The notes under the pieces are model-generated. The model was not told the DNA's origin. It saw nothing but the letters and a program-made list of their open reading frames with translations, and made no database searches. A stretch of DNA of 64,000 bases from assembly GCA_037953625.1 (NCBI GenBank), contig CM075652.1:30436501-30500500 (forward strand), given 5' to 3'. The first letter of the stretch is position 1. Each line of letters starts with the position of its first letter. Positions 34,596 through 45,779 of the stretch are shown in pieces. The DNA comes from Crotalaria pallida. Lineage: Eukaryota; Streptophyta; Magnoliopsida; Fabales; Fabaceae. The position numbers were made by a program, and so were the translations under genes.

Positions 34596-35297
34596 TTTTT
34601 TTTATAATAATTTTCACAATTTAAAACCTTGATTATAAGGTTTATTATTGATATGAAAATTGGAACTTTCGTTTTATATTGGTTCGAACAAATTAATTCT
34701 CTAACTTCAGAAGCAGTTACTAGTGGAGCTATTCATGGCAGTCCCATGTCATCTTTGACAAATTAGAGTCAAATTTTATTAATATAATCATAAATATATT
34801 GTGATGCAAACTAAAGAACCGAATGTGTAGCACATTGAAGATACATTACACAGCTTTCTTTCATCAATACATAGAGTTTTAATTATTAAGATAAGTATAG
34901 GATATAGATATGAACTTCTATAATCACATAGCTAGTAGATCTCTAGTATTCGAAGTTTTGAACCACTACATATGAAAGATTACCAAAATGGGGGGAAAAA
35001 AAGTAAAGAGAAGGAAAGAGGAGATCACAAAGGTAATTTATAGGAGAAACATGCAATTTGAAGCTTCCATTGATGCTAGGTTGCAATATAACTGCTGATC
35101 TTTCTGTTCATATTTGTGTTTGCTTTGAAACCTGTAACCAAAATTCAGTGATCTTGATCTCAGAAAATGATTTAGTTTTTGCGAAAAATAGCCTCCCAAG
35201 TTATCTTTGCAAAGGGGGAAAGAAAACAAGGAGGGGAATTAAAACAGGAAGAAAAAATTAGCAATAAAATCAATAGATTAATTTTCAGATATGCAAC
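34596..35297 (-). other. 3' flank of the WOX gene
   Basis: No coding region is supported. It should hold the WOX 3' UTR. An AATAAA on the minus strand near 34775 is one possible poly(A) signal, but it is far from the stop, so closer variants may be used. Confidence 0.4.
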
Positions 35298-37036
35298 TTA
35301 ATTAGAACGAACCAGAAAGTAGCTTTGACCATGTTGCAAGCTCTGCATCAAGAAACCAAACTCATTGGTGGGAACTGAGACTCCAGAGGAATGAACTAAC
35401 ATTACATCTTCACCAAACACATTTTTAATGTCAATTGATCCCCTTGGGACTTCTGTTGCAACCCCATTGATAAAAACAGTGATGACTCCTGAAATATTTG
35501 TGCCCCCAAATCCTACCACAAAATAAGAGAAAAAAACACATAAATTAGAACTTGAACAGTAATTTTTTTAATAAGCAAAATTAGTCTTACAAGGTAAGAA
35601 TGATATGTATGATTTTTTCCTTTTAATGAGGAACAAAGCAAAGTGATTCCATTTCAGAAAATGGGCTATCAATTCCAGGATTTTGCAGGTCAGTTACAGA
35701 AAAATTAAAAGCTAGATAAGCCATAAAATATGCTGTACTTAAAAAATAAAAAATAAAAATTGAAGAACCCGTTTCACTGCTGACAAGTTTCTTTAATAAA
35801 CACAACACATTGGTGAGAGTTGAATTTTATGATAATGAATATAGGTATGCAAGAAGGGAGTCAAAACAAAACAAAACAAAAAAAAGAGAGAGAGAAATTG
35901 CAAAAAGAAAAAAAATGAAAACTTAGGGTTTTGAGATGTATGTAAAAGTTTGGAAGAAACCCAGAAAAGAAGTGATGGGATAAAAAGGAAGGAACAGAAA
36001 CTGCAACCAGAAAGTAACCCCATGCTTTTGCGGAAAGTAGTCCTTTCATGCAATTCAATCTTTGGAACTGTCAAATCATGGAAAAGATTGTGACTTTATT
36101 CAATAGCCCCCTATCCAAACCTAATTAGCCGAAAAAGAACAACTTTTTCACACAAAAAAGCATTAAAATGGTAACACTTGAATAATAATTTTAGATTCTA
36201 GTACTCATTTAGAGGCTCAATCGAACTCATTTAGAGCCTCAACCAAGGATTAAAATGTGATTTTAATTTGTCACCACCCCAGATGGGAAATTTTAAAAAA
36301 AAAATTAAAATATCTTTCTTACTTTTCTTAAAAAAAAAAACATTAAAAAAAATCTGAGAAGCTAAGGTAACACACGCATGCATTTTTTTTTTTTACCAGA
36401 TTGATAGTTCAAATGTGCAGCATCAGAAGGGTACAAAGCTGATGATGCAGCTGAAGTGTGATCAGCTTCAGGAGGAAGAAACCCCATTTGAGAAGAGAAT
36501 GGTGATGATGAGAAGAAACCACCAAACCCTTGTTGGCCACAACCAACACCACATGATGATGATGAAGAAGAAGAAGAAGAACTAGAGAGATAAGAAGGAG
36601 AAGAGGAGGAGCCAGTAAAAGAAGAGGAACCAGAACTACCAAAGCCCATGGCTGCAGCAACAGAAGTGAGTTGATTACATGGATTTGCACCACCACCACC
36701 ACCACCACAACCACCGCCGCCAACTTGAGCCTGAAGCTGGCTCCTTTGTTCAAGGTTGGCCTGCATCTGGCGTTGTCGGCGGCGGGAGCGGGAGCGGCGG
36801 TTCTGGAACCAGTAGAAGACGTTGGCATCACCAACAGCACCAAACTTCTCAAGAAGTTTTCTTATTCTGACGGTTTCATCTTTAGGGGGATTAACCATGC
36901 CACTGTTGAAGATGGACTCAAGTATGAGGATTTGTTCTGGCTTGGGAGTCCATCTTGACCTCACAGGTTCACTTTTCTCGGAGCCTTGTTGTTGGCTTGG
37001 ACTATTGTTGGGGCCCTGGCCCTGATGATCTTCCAT
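35298..37036 (-). CDS. WOX11/12-like: WUSCHEL-related homeobox protein, WOX11/12 type; exons 37036-36397 and 35512-35298
   Basis: A nuclear transcription factor of the intermediate WOX clade; family members act in adventitious and crown root founder cells. The two exons join to 284 codons. Exon 1 ends CAATCTG|GTAAAA, exon 2 starts TGTGGTAG|GATTTGG, and the split Gly codon (214) keeps frame. The homeodomain spans about residues 26-90: PVRSRWTPKPEQILILE, GMVNPPKDETVRIRKLLEKF and NVFYWFQNRRSRSRRRQRQ, with a long WOX-type loop. A poly-Gly run (106-116) and a poly-Ser run (about 151-161) follow. The C-terminus has the conserved ITVFINGVATEVPRG, DVMLVHSSGV and NEFGFLMQSLQHG. The length is close to other WOX11/12 proteins. 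The ATG at 37036 gives the expected short N-terminus. WOX11 versus WOX12 cannot be decided from the sequence. There are no stops or frameshifts, so it is likely functional. Confidence 0.93.
35513..36396 (-). other. intron of the WOX gene (884 bp)
   Basis: GT at 36396-36395 and AG at 35514-35513, with a pyrimidine-rich stretch (TTTTTTTCTCTTATTTTG) before the acceptor. It is AT-rich. Reading frames inside it (35623-36074, minus) are poly-Phe/Ser shadows. Confidence 0.9.
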
Positions 37037-37143
37037 TCCAATGCACTAGACAGAAGAAATAAGAAAATGTTTCTGCAAGCTGATGAAACCTAGGTAAAAT
37101 AATAAACTACATGGAATACAGTAACACTGGTGTAAGAAGGGTT

Positions 37144-37153
37144 TTATATATAA
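37144..37153 (-). promoter_or_regulatory. TATA box of the WOX gene
   Basis: TTTATATATAA on the minus strand, 108 bases before the ATG, which leaves room for a 5' UTR of about 75-80 nt. A CACGTC (G-box-like) lies just upstream at 37155-37160. Confidence 0.65.
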
Positions 37154-37160
37154 AGACGTG

Positions 37161-38568
37161 GGTGGATGTATGTTGAAGAGTGGGTGAAATTACACTAAAG
37201 CCTATCCTCTTGCCTTGTTTTATTGAGTCTTGATTGCAATAAACTCAAGTCAAAAGTCCATACCACTCTATATTACTCCCATTTTGAAATTAATTCAACT
37301 GTATTTAATGTTATTTTGATTTATTCATCAATTAATTTATGAGTTTTCTTAATTTCAGTCTTGTATTGTATTGAAAAAATAAGACAAAATTTACAAGGAG
37401 TATTTATTTTTTTCAATAAAAAATATCTACTGTTAAACTTTTATCCTCAGGCAATCAGCATTAAGAAACCCTTAATGAATTATTTCATAAAATGTTGGGC
37501 AAATAGTTTTTTTTACACAAAAACGGTTTTGGAATTAAACAAGTCAATATGTATGAAGCTATATAAGAGTAATAGGTAACTAGTAGGATTCTTTAAGGGA
37601 TTCTATCCCTATTGATTATGGTTTATTAAAAATTTTGATAACCATGACAAAGAGAAAATTTATTTCGATCATTTCTAAGCTTAAAAATATACTGTATTAC
37701 GTTCACCAAAAAAAAAATAAAAATATACTGTATTACTTTATATTGCCAGTTTGAAAATAGTTTTTACATAACTAAAACATAAGCAATTTTTCCATTTTAA
37801 ATTAATAAACTCAATGGATGCATGGACTCATTTAACTTTGTTTTATTCGTAAATAAGGGGGCTAAGCTCATCAAGAACTCATTTAGCTTTGTTAATAGGA
37901 AAATTATTCGATGCTTACCTTAAATGAAAATAATGTATCTCTTTTATTTTAATATAGGAAAATTATTTTTCGCCCTTATTTTTTTTACCTCAATTTTCAT
38001 CCACCCACACTCCATACATGACATTGGCAACAAAGCAAACATTCACAGCATCGCCTCAACATCCTTCTTGAGTTGCTACCTTCGTCGTTTAAGTCAGCGT
38101 TGATGTCCAAAGATTCAAGTTTTTCCCTTCAGTAGTTTGGATAGATATTATTTGGTCAAAAAAAGCATAAATTGTTTTTATATTCATTAATTATCTCCTC
38201 GAAAATTAATCATCAAAATATTTTAATTAATAAATCAATCATATCGAATGAGGGAGCATATATAGAATCACAAAATTTAAAGGGGAGCATCAAAACATCA
38301 CCTTAGTTATTAGAGACAAATTTGACCTCACTTGAAAAATACTATCACCTTTGTTACTTCATAAATGTTATTTAGTGTGTGAATTAAGAAACATATATAA
38401 TGTGTATTTTTGAAGTAAATTATTGCTTGTTTTACTCATCTTGTCATTTATCACTTTACAGTAATGAGTTATTTTTTTTTCATTTATTATCTCTTATATT
38501 AATTAGAAAAAAATATAATTATAAAAAATAATAATAAATATTATATTGTATTAGATTTTTAAAGTAAC
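37161..38568. other. WOX upstream region, AT-rich, no gene
   Basis: No coding region or clear element. It probably holds distal promoter sequence of the WOX gene. A short repeat AAAATATACTGTATTAC occurs at 37684 and 37721. Confidence 0.5.
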
Positions 38569-38577
38569 AGTTAAATA

Positions 38578-39251
38578 TGAACCGACCCTAATTTCTATAG
38601 AGAGAGGCTCTGTCTTTTCTCTAGATTTCTCAATCTCCCTCCTCTTGTATTTGCTTTATTTTGTTTTTCTTACTTTACCAAAGAGAGATAACGGTAGAAG
38701 GGGAGGGACTAAACTTCATTTGGAGGGTGTGTGGTTTTCAGTCCCAATTTTTCTGGGTTTCACTCTTGCCTTTGTGCAAGTTTTGTTATATAAATAAGTG
38801 TTATTTTTCAGTTGTTTTGGATGTTTTTATTTTGGGGAGGTCAGTGCTTTGTGTTAGCTTCTAGATCTGATGGTAATCCTCATCCTCTTTTTTTCAACAA
38901 ATAATTGGAAGAATGATAGCAGATACAACTTTTCCCTTGCAGTCTTCTGACTTGACTTTTGTCCAGTGGCTCCATCTCTACAAATTGGAGTTTCCTTGTC
39001 GCCGAAATGTGCTTACTTCCAGCATTAATGAGATTGTTATCTTGGAGATAAAAGCGGTTCTATCTCATGTTAGAGACCGATTTTGGAAGAGGTTGATGAC
39101 ACATGTCAAGAGGGAGATGATGTTGGTGCAAAGTACCTTGCTTTTCTTAACGATAATTATGCGGAAACTATGTATTTTGTTTGGGTAACGTTTGTTTTGC
39201 TTGTACTATCTTCTTCTATTGAATGAACCGCATATTTACCTTAAAAAAAAA
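38578..39251 (+). mobile_element. poly(A) retroposon with target duplication (LINE fragment or processed pseudogene)
   Basis: AGTTAAATA occurs at 38569-38577 and 39252-39260, the second directly after an A10 tail. The body starts TGAACCGACCCTAATTTC and is richer in GC than its flanks. Frames in it (for example 38913-39188, and an overlapping frame ending KYLAFLNDNYAETMYFVWVT) match nothing I recognise. Origin is therefore open. Confidence 0.65.
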
Positions 39252-39260
39252 AGTTAAATA

Positions 39261-39806
39261 GAAACAATTTTTGTAATAACATATATTTAGGAAAGGAGAT
39301 ATGCACTAGTATTTACCTGTAGACATGATGCAATGCACATTTAATTTACTAGAAAAAGGGAAAAAAAATAAAATAAAGAAGGAGCACTTTGTCATTCATG
39401 GATAAACCCATTTTTCTTTTTTCATGTACCTGTTGAAGTAACTTAAATGCTATTTCACTCGATATCTATTCATAATTACTTGTTTCCAGTAGACGACCTT
39501 TCTTTTAATATACTCATTTTACATTACAAATTAAAATGTATTTTATTTTCACTGATGATTAAAAAAAAATGAAATGTATTTTAGTATATGCCCCCAAAGA
39601 AAAGTGTTTTATAGAGAAAAAGTTAATTGATATATAATCATGCATGCATGTCTTATTTGTCCTACATGCATGTTATTAATTTATTTTATACGAAAAATCT
39701 GATACGGATGACCTATTATTTTTAATGAATCAAACTTTTTAATCACCTGGACTAATCAAATTTTAGTACATGTATATGCTTATTTGAATCTCGTATCAGT
39801 GTTATC

Positions 39807-39844
<38 letters not shown>

Positions 39845-40448
39845 CAATTTTTGTTTATATCGCGTGGATAAAAATATGATAATCTTCGCATAATCAAATA
39901 ATTAAAAAAAAATCATACATGCGTAATATTACCGTGACAAAACCTTGCTTTGCTATATTTTTAGAATAATTATTATTCAGCATTTCTAGATCATTTGTTA
40001 CAAAAATAAATAAAATTAAAAATTATATAAATGTAACTTTTTATTTTTTTTAGAGGAAAAAAGAAAAAGTACTTGAAATGTAAACATTTGTATGTAGGGA
40101 ATTGCTTCCATGCCTTTTAGTAATAAAAGACATCAATGTCAATCTAGTTGGACCAATTATATGATGACATTTATCTGAATTTAATACATTTATCATTTAT
40201 TAGGCATCATAGATGTTAGCTTAGGTGTCATATTTAAGGATTATTTTGCAAATTTTTAAACTTTAATTTAACCATGATTACAAATAGAAAAAAAAATAAA
40301 ACCTAATCTAATCCGAAAACATTCAGTCGTGCTGCTACCTGCTTGTAACATTGCCCATTGAAAGAGAAGGTTAATTCCTTCACTGCCCCAGCCAGAGCAG
40401 CCATCCCACTGTAGCAATATCAGCTCCATCGTTAGAGATCTGAACATG
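39261..40448. other. AT-rich spacer with an (AT)n tract
   Basis: No gene seen. An (AT)n run lies at about 39808-39841. Confidence 0.5.
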
Positions 40449-40795
40449 CATGGTTTACAAAACGAAAACAAAAATTCCTTGGTATTTGAAAATAAAAAAT
40501 TTAGCCATTACTCACTGTGAAAGATGAAGATGTCGTTTAACACAGTGAAACAAGAACAGAAACACAATTCTTTTTTGTTACAAAACAAATCACGGTTTAC
40601 ATAACAAAAACAATGATTTGTTACTGTTTTTAATTGAAAATAAAACATTAGCCATTGCTCACTATAAACAAGATGAAGATGCCACTAAAACACTATGAAA
40701 GAAGAACATAACACTTTTTTTTTTTTTTTTACAGAACACAGTTTAAGGAAAAAAAAGGATTTGTTTTTGTTTTTAATTGAAAATAAAAAGTTAAT
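40449..40795. repeat. imperfect tandem repeat, period about 146 bp
   Basis: About 2.4 copies of a unit beginning TTACAAAACGAAAACAAA and containing TTAGCCATT(A/G)CTCACT and AAGATGAAGATG. The copies differ by point changes and A/T-run length. Confidence 0.75.
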
Positions 40796-42058
40796 TTAAT
40801 TATAACTATGAATAATTAAATTTTTAAAATTTGAAAAAATATCCTACTAAATGACACATAATCAGACAACTAAGAGCTGACCGTGCACAAATGTTATATA
40901 TATGTGTCATACTATAATTTGTAGGTTTAGAGATGAGATGAGTGTCTTTTAAAACAAAAGTGACACCAAAACAATTCCCTTCTATGTATACTGTTATTTT
41001 CTTCATGTGACATCTGTCTTTGCTATTTTTTAAACAGCTAACCCAGAGTTCCAAAAAATCTGTGTTGCCAGTCAAATTTTGTTGCGTCATTAAATAAAGA
41101 TTTTTCATGGTTTAGATACATCGTCATTTATGTTTTTCTTCAAATACTTAGTTGTAGGGGGCATTATACGATATATTCGTTTTATAAGGATTATAAAAAA
41201 TGATAAAATTTTTTGTCTCGAATTAAATTTAAACTACTTAATGAAAAACTTATAAATTATGAATTTGGAATTGTGATCGGTTAATTAATACAAAATAAAT
41301 TAAATAAGTGTTTGATAATTGTTTGATCATTAAATACATGTTTATTTAAAAGGGAATGAATAAGAGTTAAGAATGATGATTGTGTAATAAATGGAAATTT
41401 GAATGATGAATGTGTTTGGTGACTAATTATACAAACAAAAGAAAGAACAATAAGTTAAAGCAAAGGAAAATGCAACTGAATTGATCATTGGGGCACTGAT
41501 ACATACACTAGATGCCCTGCTAGATGCAAACGTCCCATTAGGCCAAACGCCCCATTAGGTCCAAACGCCTCGTTAGGCGTCAGTGTACCCAATGGTTCAA
41601 TTCGCTGCTAAATAAAAATACATGTAAATGTGAAATAGAACCAAAGAGAAGGAAATCGAATATGAAAAGAATAAGATAAGAATGAATGAAGTAATTAGCA
41701 TAGACCTAGCGGGTGATACCTGGTGCCAAAATTCCTGATGGGTGCCAAGTCCTAATGGGTGCCCAAACGCCCTAGCAGATGCAACCAAATCCTAGTGATG
41801 CAATTCGACTTGTGTGAACCTGGTCAAGTAAGCCGTGCGGCCGAGTGCAGTAAGTCACGCGTGTGGTTGCGTGCAATAAGTCGCGATCTGACCGTATGTC
41901 ATGATTGTGTAAGTCACATGCGATGTGCAACTGTAGGACGCACATGGGATGTGCGCAATAATGGACTCACACAATACCCTATTAATGAGATCGGTTTGAG
42001 GGTGTTCCTGGTCAAGTAAGCCGTGCGACCGGGTGCAGTAAGTCGCACATGTGGTTGT

Positions 42059-44869
42059 TCTAACATCCTGAATTCTAATTCCTAGAATAATTAGAATAAT
42101 AATAAGATAAGAAAATGATAATTTATTCTCAAGAGGAAGTAAGGTGATGGATTAGGATCCATTTGAGTGCCATGTAGGAGTTAGGAAGCATTGGCATCGG
42201 AAATGAGGTTGAAAGATGAACAAAAGAGCGTTAGAAGCGATGTTTTTGGTGTTATAAACACCCTATATTAGGAAATTCAAAATAAAAGATTTATAACTCT
42301 AAACACATTCCACCGTTGGATGTGAAGATTAGTATGTAGGGAAGCTTGCTTTCAAATTTGAGCAAGATCCGACGCGTAACAAAGGAGATATGGCATTTTG
42401 AAGTGCAGGGGAATGAAGAACTAATCTACTTAATCGATTAATCTGGGGGTTAATCGATTAAGACCTGATAGCTTGTAAAAAATAAAATACACTGGTTGAT
42501 CGATTAACCATCTAGTTAATCGATTAACACGCATCAGAATTGAAAAAAATAAAAGGGAACCTCGATTTTCTTCCCTTCTTCCTCCAAGAACACTCATTCC
42601 ATCACCCTTAGACCTTAGGATCTCAAGTTCTTGTGGCCAATAATCATCATCCCCATCATATTTAAACACTCAATCCTTCCTTCAATCTCTCAATTTCCCT
42701 CTCTACAAACCATGGCAAGGAGCTAGGGTTCAAGGGTTTCAACACCCATTCTTCATTTCTTCCATTTCCAAGCTCAAAGTAAGTTGATTGAAGCTTTTCT
42801 CCTCTCTTCCTACATGATACACGAATTTGTTACCCACAATTCTAATTATTTATGCCTCCTCTTGCTCTATGGCTTATTCTCTATCTCCTCCATAGCTTGA
42901 AGCTTTCTCTCTCTACACTCAAGGCTTGGGAATCAAACTCTCTTCCTCTCTCTCCATCTTCATTGAGGTAAGAAGGTTGTATTACCTCTATTTAGGGAAT
43001 GGATTCTAGGGATGTCATAGTGGTAGCTAAGGATAGGGTAGTGTATATGTATAAATTAAGAAACCTTAGGGTAGTTCACATGGACATAAAAGGAGTATTT
43101 TCATTAAAAGGAGAAAAACCAAATTTTAATATGAGTAGGAATATAGGTATTTTATGATGATGTATGTGATATGAGTGACTACTGTGGAAATGATAATTGA
43201 TTGATAATTGTTATGTATGCGTGTATGATTAAATGTAGAATATGTGGTAGGGTAAAATTAATAAATGAAGAATAAAATGAATTAGGAATGAGAGCATGGA
43301 CTTAGAAAATTGAATATGTAAATTGTGATGATTGGGTGAATAAGCGTATGAATGATCTGTGTTACTATATTTTGAAAAGTAATGTTTTTGTGAATTATAG
43401 GAGGAGTTAGGAGTTAAAACGAATTTAGGATATATTAAGTTAATAAGTAACGTAACTAAGGGATGAATTTGGGGTGCTTGTGCTATATGTAAATATATGC
43501 TTGTGTATGTCTTAAATGTATGAGTAATTGATGACTAGGTTAATATAGAAGAACTTTGAATGAATAATGAAATTATGAAATGTATAGGTTAAGAACATTA
43601 GACTTACAATGAAATTGGAATAAAACTAAGTAGTTAACAAATTGATTATGAGTGTAAAAGTGGAATTATACTATCAATGTGAGATGAACCCCCTAGAAGG
43701 GTGAGTGAATAAATGATAAGGAGCTAAATTAAACATATTATTGTGCTATGTGTGAATATCTAATTGTGCTATGTGTAAGTATATGGTGGTGCTATGTGGA
43801 ATTATACGAATGTGCAATTTGTGACTATATGAATGTGCTGTGTGTGGATAGATGATTAGGAAATATGGATGGATATTGAATGCTGAATGTGTATGGTGAA
43901 TTGTATGACTGCATGATTGATGGAAGTGAACCGGCACAGGTTAGGTTAGAAGACCTGGTCATAAGACCCTGTGGCCCTATAATGAAAGAGAACTTGTCGC
44001 AAGTTAGGTCAGAAGACCTGGTCATAAGACCCTGTGGCAGAATAATGATAAAGGAATCAGACACATGTTAGATCGAAAGGTATGGTCATAAGACCCTGTG
44101 GTTGAATATGGTATGAGAACCCCGACTCAGGTTAGATCGAAAGATCTGGTCATAAGACCCTGTGGCGGGATAAGAGTACAACTCTGGTGCAGGTTAGGTC
44201 AGGAGACCTGGTCATGAGACCCTGTAGCCAGACTATATGGAAAATGATAATGTTTGAGCAAATGAGTAATAGATGATAAGGTAGAAATAGAATTAGAGGA
44301 AACTAAGGATAAGAGTAGAAGAGCTAGGAGAATAGTAAATGAAAATGAAAGTATGAGAATGATTATGTTTGTGTGTGCTGTAAATAAAGATATAGGGCTT
44401 GGTTTATTGCTATGCTTTCTAGAAGCTACTTTCCTAAGTTCTGTGTAATGCTACCCTTCTTGCCATTTTTTACAGGTACTGATCTGGAGCATACACGATT
44501 CATGACCGAGCAGGATTACATTCCACCACATGGAGTGTACATTTGTTATGAGTGGACTGTAGTTTAATTATATTAAAAACTGTTATTTTGTAATTTAAAT
44601 ATGTAGTAGTTGTATGCCCTGAGTTTGTGTTATATGGTTAAGAGGTCATTAGGGTTAAGCTGACAGTAGTTAAAGATAATTTTATGTTTCATAGTGTTCT
44701 GGGCTGACAGGTATAAAAGAAGAAATTTTTGGGAAGTCAGAAAAACAGAGGAAACTCTGCCGGATTTTCGTAAGGACTTTTTATAAGTAATTAAGTTTTT
44801 AAAAGAAATTTTCAAGTACCAATTTTATTAAATCTAAAAAATTAACTAATTAAAAGTGAGGATGTTACA
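42059..44869 (+). repeat. solo LTR, same family as 9213-12027 (2811 bp)
   Basis: Starts TCTAACATCCTGAATTC (TG mutated to TC) and ends GAGGATGTTACA. It is flanked by GTTGT (42054-42058) and GTTGC (44870-44874), a target duplication with one later change; the undisturbed target text GTGGTTGCGTGCAATAAG survives at about 41863. It has two palindrome pairs (42430-42461 and 42494-42528), donor GAG|GTAAGAAGG (GT 42968) and acceptor TTTTTTACAG|GTAC (AG 44474-44475). Contexts at both splice-like sites match the 9213 copy closely. Confidence 0.9.
43925..44230 (+). repeat. tandem array of AGACCTGGTCATAAGACCCTG units
   Basis: Five units of about 60 bp based on GGTTAGGTCAGAAGACC..GGTCATAAGACCCTGTGGC. The unit can fold on itself (GGTC/GACC). 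It is unrelated to the array in the sister LTR at 10501. Confidence 0.9.
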
Positions 44870-45779
44870 GTTGCGTGCAATAAGTCACGATCGGACCGTA
44901 TGCCATGATTGTGTAAGTCACACAAGATGTGCAACTGTAAGACGCACATGGGATGTGCGCAATGATGGACACCCCATACCCCAAAAGACATGAAAAATGT
45001 GAATATACGAAAGAGAATAAAAATGTAAGTGCAAAAGAAAAGAAAGACATTATGAAATGATGTAATTAAGAGAAAAGTGAAAGGACAAAGTAAGCTAAGG
45101 AATTGCCATAAGTGTGTTTGTGAGCATGAATTGAGTGAGTATGCACAGTTGTGAATTACTTGAAGTATTGTGATTGACTTAGTATGCTATTATGTCATAT
45201 TATAAACCGCTTTTCTATGTTATGTGTAATGTTCACTTCTTACTGTTTTTATACAGGTACTGAGCCCGAGCTAGCACATTGTCCAGCCGAATAGGAGTAC
45301 TCTCCCTCCCAGGGAGAATAGGTTCTTAGTTAGTAGGACTTGTTTAATGTCCTGGGCCTTTTTGATAATATGATGTAGTGGCACCTTGTTATATAAAATG
45401 TAAATATTTATTTTGGGTCTGCCCAGGACCACTCCTTCGGGGGAAGGAGTTATTTTGGGGAAAATACTAATTCTGCTACTTGTTAATATGGCTGTTAAAA
45501 CTCTAATATGGATATAACTGTGATGTGGTTAGTGCACTATGATGCACAAACTTATGTATGATACGCCTTGCTGGCTTGCTGGATAATGTGAATATTGTGT
45601 TTATACCAGGTTGCAGGAAGAAATAATATTTTGGAAAGTTGTAAAAACAAAGAAAACTCTGTTTGTTTTCACGGAGATTTTTATAAACAAAAGAGTTTTA
45701 AAAGAGTTAATAAAAGAAATTTTTAAGTTCACAAACTTCTCAGGGTAATTAAGGGTATTATAAAGTAGGGTGTTACATT

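Larger units (their letters stand above)
41330..45777 (+). repeat. partial long LTR, split by a solo LTR at 42059-44869
   Basis: The visible parts, 41330-42058 and 44870-45777, join through the target GTTGC. It carries CCCATTAGG-type repeats (41510-41790), an array of GTAAGCCGTGCGGCCG/AGTGCAGTAAGTC units (41820-42055, continuing 44870-44970), an acceptor-like TTTTATACAG|GTAC (AG 45255-45256) and a CTCCCT..AGGGAG hairpin near 45302-45316. It ends GTAGGGTGTTACA at 45777. Its start is not recognisable. Confidence 0.65.

Noticed and set aside
36409..36958. Leu/Ser- and His/Gly-rich ORFs overlapping WOX exon 1
   Set aside because: Shadow frames of the WOX coding sequence.
43925..44230. CRISPR-like regularly spaced repeats
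   Set aside because: Units are contiguous and diverged with no unique spacers, and the context is a plant LTR.
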